Assembly: GCA_037952775.1 (NCBI GenBank)
Contig: JBANAY010000001.1
Span: 1,550,001-1,614,000, forward strand
Source of the DNA: Clonostachys chloroleuca
Lineage: Eukaryota > Ascomycota > Sordariomycetes > Hypocreales > Bionectriaceae
Length of the DNA stretch: 64,000 nt
Reading direction: 5' to 3'
Under the pieces are notes generated by a model. It did no database searches. It had not been told where the DNA came from and saw only the letters and a list, made by a program, of their open reading frames with translations. Below, in pieces: positions 45,032-55,426 of the stretch (position 1 is its first letter; each line of letters opens with the position of its first letter). A program made the position numbers and the translations under genes.

Positions 45032-47897
45032 TTTGGTGGTGATAAGATATGTTTAAATGGAATCGAACCTGCAGTGCGCAAAAACGTGTTAGTGAAACCG
45101 GACATCGATTGATAATTGGTTATGCATGGGTGCACAGAGCCCAAGAGCTCAAGGCCATCCTGTTCGCGCCGCCTGTCGTGATAGAATCGGGTTGTCGGCA
45201 TTCATAGTCCCGGTAAGTTAAGCCATGCCACGGGTGGTTGCCTGATTCCTGGTATGTCTGACCGTCCGGACCGAGGGGTTGCTGCGTCATTATAGACAAA
45301 GGCGTTATTGCAGGAGCCCATAAGACACAGTCTCCAACTCGACCGACACGTCGCTGGCAGGACGGCCTCGCGCAGGTAGTATCAAGATATAGCGGCATTA
45401 AAGCCAACCTTGTCAATGACAGCAACATCATGAACTACCCGATTGCGCGCCTCCATATTGTTTGCGACAAAGTGTCGCTGTTCGGATGGGTTGGCGCGCA
45501 GTCCTCGTCGGTGGAGGAGGGGCGAGGAGGAGATGTGCGATTATTTCGGGGTATTACAAGTAGGCGACAAACGACGAATCGAATATTGGTACCGGATTAT
45601 GCGCATAGAAAGGGAAATCGGATGCGCCGCATCGAGGTCGCACGGCTGGATGGCAGCGTCGCACACGGCGGATACTACCCATATCCTCGGTACCTGGGTT
45701 CGCTTGGGTGAGGTGCGCCCGGCAGATCAGAACGGCAATTGACGAGGATCCAAGTGCAATGCGGAGGCAGAGCAGAACCAACGTGATTGCGGCGGCGGCG
45801 CGACAGACAGGACAGTGTTCGGGGAAGGCAGGGCGGGCAAAACAAAGCGCTCGCGAGTCATCGTGGTTGGTACGCACCTAGGTAAGGTATTTCCTCGTTG
45901 CGCAGACGGTACAACGGCGTGTTAGACACTTGGTCGGAGAGCAATGGTGGCACCAAATGGACGTCCGGCGGATGGGGCGAGTTTTCGGTGGACAGGAAAT
46001 TCGCGATGATGGTTAGACAGCAGAAAGAGGGAGAAAAATTTTACTGAGGAGAAATATTTATTGGGAGGGAGGAGGGGTGGAGGAGGAGCACAGCGAGAGT
46101 CGGCGGGAGCGGGTGGAGTGGAATTGCAACTAACAGCGACTGGAACCTACGAGGGGGATTGGCCTGGCCGGAATGCCTCGAGCATACCTACTTTAGTCCC
46201 TAGCAGCTCGGACGAGTCGCCTCTGGATTGAGGCGATACGACTAGTCAGGTAGTCTGTAATTAACATGTGTAGCTGGATGGAGAACAGATGGATGCCCAT
46301 ATGCACCTCAGGTAGGGGTACCAGCGCCCACCACCTGCACCACCTTGGCCAGAGGATGTGCTATTTTAATTACCCTGCGCACAAGCGACTCCTAGCGCAC
46401 ACTGCTGGCGGTTGGTGGTAACGTGAGTGGTCATGCCGTGTCCTGCGCTGTCATTGGCATTCGCGACGGGATGGAGGGGACTCGGCGCATCACCCTGCAT
46501 GCCTTGCGCATATTGGCCTGTGAGATAATGCAGAGGCCGATCCAACTGTCGCACGCTGATGTGCCTCACGACCCTCGCTTGCAGGTTGCGCTCTTTACAG
46601 CCATGGCCTTGCTGGAGTTCGCGAATCGAGCAGACGAGAAGTGCCGGCAGCGAGGGGTCGCAGCCACCGAGGCCAATGCCAGACATCACCATATCGCTCT
46701 TAGGGCCTGGCCTTTAGGTTACTGCAGAGGGAGCAGCCAATAGGTCAGTGCGCTAGCCACCGACCTGGAGGGGAAGCGGTACTTGCCCACCCTGCATCTG
46801 CTCCACGCAGCGTCACATCTGTACTTTGCGGTACCTGGCCCGCGCTCCTGCTGGCGTGCTCTGCCCGCCGGCTCAGCGGGGTCCACGTGTACAGTCAATG
46901 TCGCTCGCCTGCTTGTTCTGGACTAGACGCTGTGCGACAAGTACCCCACTACCGGAGCCATGCCCTGAAGGGGCCCTGAAGAGGCGCCGCTCTCATGCAG
47001 GTAGCGTTAATTTGCTTGTGGGGACTCCACGAATGTCCGTTCAATGCATGCTCGCATTTGCCTCTCACCAGACGCACCTGCAGGATGCAAGCCCCAACAA
47101 GCTGGTGGGAGCACTGCATGAGACGGGACAAAGCAGGCATTGCCTGGTTGCCCATTTGGTCAGCCCGACTAGCCCTGCGCAGCCATTCAAGGTCCGTTTC
47201 GGTCTATTCTGCACCGTGGACCTGGCCTTATATCACATCCTGCCCAACGCCAAGCAATGAGCTTGCCAGACTCTACTCCCTCCCAAGAGGGTGACATGGA
47301 ATTTGAGACACTCAAACATGAAGCTGCTTGTCCTCGAGTTTGCAACCGGTATTATCAAATTATTGAGTGCCAATAATGAATAATGTATGCTTGAGAGATA
47401 ATACTGCAAATATTGTCACTTCCCTTATTTTTATACTACTGAATTTCTTGATCCATCTTAGAAAAGTAGAACCACTCTTCCATTGGGTGTCTCATCTCTC
47501 CCGTCACCCACTTGCCTCCTCGTCCATCTATTCACTCAGAAGCGTAACCATTCAATACGAATTCTTTGGGACGAGGTAGAGTTACATCGGGTGGTGGTCT
47601 GCTTATTCATTGCCTCGACCAGTAGACTACAAGAACTCGTCACCAATTAGCAGAAGAAGATGACATGTTAATCGACAGCATGTAAATTGACAATACGCTA
47701 CATACGGCGTTATATTATCCAAATGAAATTGATGCTTTTTCCGAAATGCGATATCCGTGATTCTCATAGCTGAGCCGAAATCAAGGGCTCGGATGACGAT
47801 CCGCCCTCCTGTCAAACGCCTTGCGTGGCCCATATATACATAATAATAGGGAATGTGAAAATGAATGTATCTATTGATGCTGAAGTCTCCCTCCATC
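45032..47897. other. Intergenic, about 2.9 kb
   Basis: It carries the upstream region of the Gis2 gene and the 3' region of the PPxY membrane-protein gene. GC-rich chance frames occur at 45.4-46.7 kb. A box-B-like GGTTCGATTCC on the minus strand (45059-45069) does not belong to a foldable tRNA. No gene is supported. Confidence 0.55.
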
Positions 47898-49282
47898 CTA
47901 CCAGGCCGCTCTGTCGTGGCCAATTCTATCAACTTCAGAGGGATTCGGTGGCATTGATTCTGTGGATGATGGTGCAATCGATCGAGGAACAGCCTCGACC
48001 ACATATGATACACCATCGTCCGAAGCATAAGACGGCGGCCGAGGACCAGCTCTCGCCGCCGTCGGTTCTGGCATACTTGGAACTGTCTCCTCGTTGCGTT
48101 TCCAATATAACCGATCAGGGTCAGCCCGCTACAAAAGCGTTTGTTAGTCGATCCCTTTTCCACAGGGCAAAATGATCATGAACAGGACTTACCACACTCT
48201 CCCGCCACATGCCATATGCGGGCGGAGTGACTTTCTTCTTGTCCTTGACAGCGCCCACCGCCTCCTCGTCACTGGCCAGTCGAACTTGTATCGGTTGCTC
48301 GGGAATTGTGTATACGCCGGGTGTCCATGGCTCCGGCCGGCTTGTCGCCCGCACCCGCTCACGATCCCGTCGTAGAACCAAGACGCACAGACGGACCAGA
48401 CCATAACAGAATACCAGTGTGCCCAAGACAATGATGACGATGAGAACAATAGTGAAGTCTCCCATTTGGATGTTCTTTGTTAACGATAGAGCGAGATCTA
48501 ACACACGCAATCCAATAATTAGTATCTGAGACCGAATCATTGCCACCAATGAAGCACTTACAAACCGATAGAAGTGAGACCAGGAATAAACCGGTGACGA
48601 AGCATCGTAGGATCTGGGCACGCATCTCCCGCGACTTGACCCAGGGGAAGCAGCCTAGAAACCTCTTCGGCTGCTTCTTCGATCGCTTCCGACTCCCACG
48701 ATGGCCTCTCTTCTTGTGTTTATGCCGGCGGCGACCATGCCGACGCTCATGTCTTGGCCGTGAGGAGGATGTATCCTGGCTGGTAGACACATCCTCCATG
48801 CTTGAGTAGAAACTCGAGGGTGCCCGGATGGTTGACCGAGCATGCGTGGCTAGCTGTGGCGGGGAAAGACCCCCGGCTTGGTAGTCTGTATTAAATGTCG
48901 GAAGAGCGGATGGCCACTCGGAGTGCGATGGTGCTGGAGATCCTGGCCCGTTTGCGCCGCTGGCCCAAAAGCGGCTGAACCTGGGGAGGGTGAACCGGTG
49001 ACCGGCTCCCTGCTGAACGACGACTGGCGATTTGGGCTCCTCGACAACCTCGACCTCGGGCATTTGCTGCCGTTGCTGCCTGCGCTCGTTCATGCGGGTG
49101 AACAGGCCTGCCAGACCTCCGCGAGCTCGCTCCTCATCCTCGCCCAGTTCTTCGGGAGAGTTCCCATGCGGAAGACCCTGCTCCAGGTCAAGGCCTCTCT
49201 CCATTCGTGCGCGCCGAATTAGATCCTCACGGATTCTCTCCAGGTTGCCGTCCGCAGTCATGATTGGTGATGTGGCTCTCAT
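47898..49282 (-). CDS. Fungal two-helix membrane protein with two PPxY motifs
   Basis: Minus-strand exons 49282-48562, 48497-48193 and 48128-47898 give 418 residues; a second in-frame Met lies seven codons later. The N-terminal ~220 residues are disordered, ending in a strongly basic stretch (RHGRRRHKHKKR and following). Two hydrophobic helices (about 225-248 and 255-280) form a tight hairpin or double span. The C-terminal cytosolic tail carries PPAYGMWRESVRADP (PPxY at 332-335) and PPSYASDDGVSYVVEA (PPxY at 373-376). PPxY is the ligand for WW domains of Rsp5/Nedd4 ubiquitin ligases, so a role as a membrane-bound ligase adaptor is plausible, as inference. I remember this C-terminal pattern from unnamed fungal proteins; no function is known to me. 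Confidence 0.85.
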
Positions 49283-50588
49283 CTTATATGCTCATTCCCG
49301 TAACTGTAGATAGTACATAACAATACAAGGGGGAGGAAAGAAGGGATGTGTTAAATAACGAAAAGAAGGGATACAGAGACCAGCTCTATATTTGTTGCAA
49401 AGTAAATGAATCGATAATCCAGCTAGAGGAGAAGCACGGCTTCTTTTAGGCCCAAGCAGACGATGCTTGAAGAAAGCACAGTACAGTCCTCACGCAAGTG
49501 CGGGAAGAAGGGATAGAAATGTTTTCCAGAAACAAAGTTGGAATAGGAACTGGAGAAAAATAGACTGAACAAAAACAAGTTTGGTGGAAGAAGGGACTGC
49601 GGAACAAGGGCAAGATCTGCTTCGCTCCAGGCAATCAACATTTGGACAAAACGACTGTGGGAAAAAAAGAGTGGAAGAAGCTGTTGGTGCTGCAGATCAA
49701 ACTCGCGCTACGGCGCCAAGTGCAAACACAGGCCACTCGAATGGAATCTACGAGCTGTCCATGAACCCGATGGGACGCATGGCGTTCTTCAGAGAACCGG
49801 CAGTATGAGCACATGCTGTGTGCTGTAATTGCATGCCAGCCGTCGCGGTGCATGGATCGAATCGCAGGAAAACAGGGGTCACCTGCGACAGTAGCCTGGA
49901 TTCAGGAGACGAACAGTGCGTCCCGCCCCCATTCTGCTGCAGGAGCGCCAATCCTGTGAGAAGTGCAGGGATCTACGGTTTCACGTTGGCTATCATCTTG
50001 GTGTTTTAGTGGCTCAGGGCGGCAGATAGGCGCGCATAACTGGGAATCCGAAAATGAACAAGGACCAGGCATGATCAGGCATGGCGACACAGACAATACG
50101 AGCAATATTACTTGTTGATTGATGGGCGACAGGTGTTGCAGCGTGCCAAAACCTGGCAGAGATCATTGGACAGACCGGACGATTCAGGGTCGCATCGCGG
50201 CGCGGCCTGCCCGTGTTCAGGGCGTCTAAACATTCTTCTAAGCTGGACCTGTCCCTTCATCTGATACATGTTGGTTCTCAAACTTCTACAAGGGGCTATT
50301 GCCCACTCAATAATTGGGCAAGGGCTCGCCAACTCCGGTGCCCCCACCAGGTCGATCCGTACATCTGCTCAGGGCTGAATGCAATTATTCCAGCCCAGAG
50401 ATCAGCCACTCCCCACCACAAGGTGTAACAAGAATCAAGATACGATGCGGAGAACAAGTACCGTGCCTCGCTTATTTCCAACCTTGAAGCCGTTTCATAC
50501 ACAGCTATCATAATCTCCATAGACCCCAGTCCATAGCTGAGGAATAATACTTGCCCTGCGATTGACATCATGGTTGGCTGTGACAGCT
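49283..50588. other. Intergenic, about 1.3 kb
   Basis: Upstream region of the PPxY protein and 3' region of the WD40 gene. Only chance frames are seen. Confidence 0.55.
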
Positions 50589-51824
50589 TCACTTGAGCTC
50601 GCCTAGCAACATAGTCCGATCGGATGAAGCAGATAGTACTAAAGAGGAAGGAAAGATGTTAGCACTCTGAAACAAGAGGTAGATCTGAGGTCGACTTACG
50701 GATCGGATCTTGGCCAGGCGAGAATTCGGCGCAGTTTACTGTGCCCTTATGACCAGGGAGTTTATACAGAAGCTTGCCGCTTGCGCTGGACCATACCATG
50801 ACGGTGCCATCGCCCGACGCAGCAGCAATCTTCTTTCCATCAGAATCCCAGCTGGCTCCCAGGAGATTGTTCTCGATACCCTTGGTTGCACCATCAAAGG
50901 TTCGGATTTGTCGTTGGGCTGGGGCAAACGGCCGAATGTCCCACGTCCGCACTGTCGAGTCCATGGCATACGACAGCAACGACTGCGAATCTGGAGAAAC
51001 ACGCAGTGAAGTGATGGTATCGGAATGACCTGGCATCGAGTATATCACGGCCTTCTTCCTTAAATCCCACACTCGAATGTCATTGTCGATACCGCCCGTG
51101 TATATCTCGTTTCCTGCTTGCGATAAAGCCAGTGCCGTTATTGGGAAGTCGGTCTCAATGTAATCCGCAGCATTCTTCGTCCTCGGATCCCAGATACCAA
51201 TCGTCGAGTCGTCGCTACCGCTAACAAGAAGTTCTTCACCACGTCGACTGATATCCACGGCATTGATCACCTCTTCGTGCCCGATATATCGCCTGATTCT
51301 CGTACCCGACGTCAAGTCCCAGCTTGCGAGGTGCATATCGGCGGATGCTGTGTACAAGATCTCCGAGTCGCGAGACCATTGGAGGTCGAGAATTGCGCCT
51401 TTGTGTCCATTTAGCACGCCGTAGTTTTCGCAGTCGCCGTATGTCCTCCAGAGTACTAGTACAGTTAGCGATCCCGTCTTCACAAGCATGATAGAGAGGG
51501 GGGTCCATACAAACACTCCTGTCCATGGAGCCGGAAGCGATCAAGTTGCCCGTGAGATCAAACTTGGCTGTGAAAATCTCCCCAGAGTGTCCCGACAACT
51601 CCATTACAGGAGCTTGAAGGGCGCTTGTTCGGGGAGCCTGAATACCAATCAGCAATCTATGGAAGCCAAGCAGTCGAAACTCAACTTACTCCTCCCTGCA
51701 CAAGTGCGTTGCTAGACGCATTCAATCGAGCAAGCGCGCCGGTTGAATTGCTCACGTTTTGTCGCTTCACGAGCGTCTGGCTCGCGCCAGGATCATCGTC
51801 GGCGGGTCTCTTTTCGGCGGACAT
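50589..51824 (-). CDS. WD40 protein, U5 snRNP 40 kDa (SNRNP40/Spf38-type) homologue
   Basis: Minus-strand exons 51824-51690, 51637-51511, 51455-50700 and 50638-50589 give 355 residues; all junction phases agree. After a ~45-residue N terminus (KRPADDDPGASQTLVKRQ) come seven WD40-type blades, visible as GH...SGSMDRSVLLW, GHKGAILDLQWS, GHEEVINAVDIS...GIWDPR, VWDLR, GHSDTITSL...TWDIRP, VMVWS and GHKGTVNCAEF...LLSASSDRTMLLGEL. The order and wording fit U5-40K, a spliceosomal propeller that sits with Prp8 and Brr2 in the U5 snRNP, in the nucleus. The very short last exon supplies the final strand that closes the propeller. It is divergent from bet3 with 432 bases between the start codons. Confidence 0.9.
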
Positions 51825-52256
51825 GTTCGTAGTGGTGGTAATGATTGAAGGAAATAGCTAGCCGCTTTCAATATGTAGCTTCGGGGTTTGATGGGAATAG
51901 CTTTTTATCTTTTTTGTTGTGTTGTAATTTATGCAAGCTTGAACCGGCCATCGCAACGCGAGAACGAGATTTGTTTGAGTATGGGGATATAGCTAGGGCG
52001 CTGGGGCTTTTGATTGGGTGCCCTGTGCCAGCACTGTAGTAGGTCCCTATCATCATCGGCCAAATTGGGGAGGCGGTATGGCATAGCGTTTACGACACCA
52101 ACCAAGCACATGTCCAGCCGAAACGAAGCGATCCCTTCGTACTCCAACTCCTGCGATCCCTACGAAGAGATCCTGCGATTCCATTGAGCCGGCTCTTCTC
52201 TAGATTTCCATCATTGTGCCGAGCCGAGCGCACCACCACATACCAACCCCGCCACA
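51825..52256. promoter_or_regulatory. Divergent promoter shared by U5-40K and bet3 genes
   Basis: 432 bases separate the two start codons, so both housekeeping genes must be served from this stretch. No specific binding motif is assigned. Confidence 0.6.
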
Positions 52257-53025
52257 ATGGCTGCCAACAAGGCGTCAAGAATAGGCGAGGAGTAGGTCAA
52301 CCAACTTCTTCCAGTATTATTTACTGTGCTAACCATATGCTCCAGAATATGGAAGTGAGGCTCCCCCATACACGGCCCCCCTATGGGGAGGAAGCTGACC
52401 ATTCTGCCTTCAGGACACGCATCGACAAGGTCAATGCCGAGCTTGTGACCCTCACGTACGGCACGATAGTGGTTCAGCTCTGTAAAGACTTTGATAACGA
52501 CTACATCGAGGTGAATAAACAGCTCGACAAGATGGGATACAATATCGGGTTACGCCTTATCGAAGATTATCTGGCCAAATCAAACACGATGAAAAGATGC
52601 TCCAACTTCCGCGAGACTGCCGAGATGATTGCAAAAGTATTTTGCCTTTCCTATCCCACAATTTCTGATACCGAGAGAGAATCCATGATATCTAACGCAA
52701 ACGGAACTTGCAGGTGGGATTCAAGATCTTCTTGAACATTACTCCACAAGTGACCAATTGGACCAGCGAAAATAACCAGTTCTCCCTCGTATTCGACGAA
52801 AATCCCTTGGCCGATTTCGTGGAACTCCCCGACGATGGTAGAGCGCAAGACGAGCTTTGGTTCTCAAATATCCTGTGCGGTGTGTTAAGAGGTGCTTTGG
52901 AGATGGTTCAGATGCAAGTTGAGGCGCATTTCATCAGCGATATCCTACGAGGCAATGATACGACAGAGATGAGGGTGTCTTTGGTACGGTATCTTGACGA
53001 CGAACTACCACCTGAGGATGACTGA
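52257..53025 (+). CDS. BET3: TRAPP complex subunit Bet3 (TRAPPC3)
   Basis: Exons 52257-52291, 52346-52354 (nine bases), 52414-52636 and 52714-53025 give 192 residues. The protein is almost entirely the Bet3 fold: [23 protein letters not shown] near the start, YLEVNK-like [16 protein letters not shown], then [19 protein letters not shown] and the C-terminal [15 protein letters not shown] conserved Cys in MKRCSNF matches the S-palmitoylated Cys of the family. Bet3 is an essential core subunit of the TRAPP tethering complexes, which activate the Rab Ypt1 on ER-to-Golgi vesicles. The nine-base exon encodes the Ile-Trp of the conserved GEEIW motif, so skipping it would remove invariant residues. 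Length is normal for the family. Confidence 0.95.
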
Positions 53026-55426
53026 ACAATACTTCGAAATGTCAATATCAACCGGGGCGGGCTTCACATCCAGAAAGCGGGAATATATGCACTGCAGCGG
53101 CCGTATTCTGCAAGCTTGACATACAATGCAAATTAGATGCCCGAGGCCGGTTTGTGCGCTTTTCTGGCAGGTCCAAGATCATAGCCCACAAATAAGATGC
53201 GACCGGGTTAGTAGCTGCAAGAGAGGCAATGCATGCCAAACCGCCAACTATATACAGAGGAGGAGCAGACGCTGTATTCGAGGCGAACGTTCGTCATTCC
53301 AGCTGGTGTGCGGATGAAGTGTAAGACATTGGTGGTGGTCTCCTATATTTGGGCCCCCAGACTAGAACTAATGACAAACTTTGCAAGTCTACATATGACC
53401 TTCAGTTGCTTTCAACATGTGAAGTCCTGGTGTGAGAACCCCATCGTGAGGGGCAGAGTAACCAACAAGAGGAATTATATCTGCAGGAACGCAATGAACA
53501 ACTGCTTCATAAGCAGCCTAAAAGATGGAAGCAACTGATCTGGTGTCTCCCTGGTCCTACGATGATGCAATTGCACATATTCTTCACCTAAATAAGTGAT
53601 GATAGATCCATGGAAGCTCCAATACCCGCCTGCCAAATTATCCACCTACCTTGTTTATCCAAACAGCATATTAATTATCAAGTACGCTTAATTTAGTAGT
53701 ATCGATCAAACTACTAGTGCGTGCGGTGCACTTAGAAGATCGCTAACATCAAAAGCGTCTCGCGCCAAATGAAATCAAAAGTTCATGGCTTGCTTAGCAT
53801 GTGCCATCAGCTTCCACTGACACTCATCGACCTAGGTAGGCAATATGCCCCTTTCAAAGATCAGTCCTATTATCTAATGGTGGTTGGGTATCTTCTCAAC
53901 AAGTTGGTGTTTGCTCTGTTTGTGCCTAAGGCAGAAGGCCCAATCAGGCGATAGCGGGCTCAAAAGTACGCAGCCATGCTGAGGCCTACGCAGCCTGTCG
54001 GCAAGGCAGATCACCCACCTCGAAAAAAAGGTGTAGCAGGTTCGATACAGGGGCCCATTACCTTGAAAAGTTGGGCATAAAAGAACAGCAGAACAATCAT
54101 TCATCATCAGACGCGCAGCATAAATAAATGATAAATTGCCTGTCGGGCCAACCCAAGTCGGGAGATGCCATTTGCAGTGGTCCGAATGAGCCTGGCAACG
54201 TAGATAGAGAAATAGGAGAAACAAAGGTCGTCTTTTATACAATTTTGGCGGAGTTGCCACCACGGCCAGTTCTAGGTTGCGACCGTAGCGAGGCGCGTGA
54301 GCTAAAATCAGACGTATGAGTGAGCGTATGTACTCTGCTCCCGCCGGGTTTTCCACCCGCACTGTGCATCATGCCACCTAAAACAGGCCCGGCCCAGCGC
54401 ATGAAGTACCGTGCAGACACCGGCTTGTCCGGCCATCAGCACTGTGCAGCGCTGGCGAACTCACTGTGGCACCCTGCTGTCTGGCAGGCAGCGGACACCC
54501 ACCCTCCTCAGTTTGATTCCCTTCTTCCATTTCCATTTCCCAGTTCGATCCCACCTCGCTCTGGATTTGCAATCCCCTTTCATCTCCCATCACCACGTCC
54601 GTCTGGCCATCCTTTCGCCCAACTATCGCGATACCAGATTTTGGAGTTCGGCACTCCACGCCACCGAGCGATCCAAAGGGCAAACCCAACACCCCAACGT
54701 GCAGCTCGAGCCAGACCGTGTTGGGTCGGGGGCGATTGACCGACCAAGACATTCTCACGACGGTCGTTGGTTTTGGACAGCGGAGGGCTCGCCGAATCAA
54801 CACCTTGCACTCGCATCGCCTCTACAAATCTGTTTGACTGTTGAGGCTGTCATTTTTGCAAGTCCAGCTTGGATTTGTAAGTTCATTTCCCGTACTTGAC
54901 GTCCCGTCATTTACGTGACCGCGTACCGCAGCCACATTAGCTAAACTTTCTCCCAGCCTATTTAACTCGCTCGCCCGCAACTCGATTCATTTCGTCTTGC
55001 ACTTGCTCCCCGGCTCTTTTAATCTGAGCGCCCGGCCCTAGATTGACCGCAACTCAAATCCCGGCGAGTTGGATCGTCACGACACACGCCACGGCTCAAC
55101 GAGACGAGTGTCGCTTGTCGCAATTACCCAAGCACCACACCCCGACACGCTCTGCTCGGAATACCTTTTTTTTATTCGCGGAACGACCAACTAGGTCTCA
55201 TCCAATATTGAACCTCGTTGCGCCTGCTAGGCCAACGGCCTTTTAACCCCCTCGTGACACATTCCCGTCACGTCCACTACCTGGGATCTCGCAAGTCCTT
55301 CAGTGTGGCAGTGCGGGCTGTCTTGGTCACTCACCGTTGTGAGGCTTTGGCCTCAATACATCCTCTTGATTCATCCCTTTTGTGTTGCGGATCTTGCAAA
55401 TTTCTCACCTGATTCAAATCTCTACA
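53026..55426. other. Intergenic, about 2.4 kb
   Basis: The 3' region of bet3 and the promoter plus probable long leader of the Som1-like gene; the last ~500 bases are C/T-rich. Only chance frames are seen. Confidence 0.55.

Noticed and set aside
45059..45069. Box-B-like GGTTCGATTCC on the minus strand, possible tRNA
   Set aside because: The flanking bases do not form the T stem, and no acceptor stem or box A is found. It lies in the Gis2 leader.
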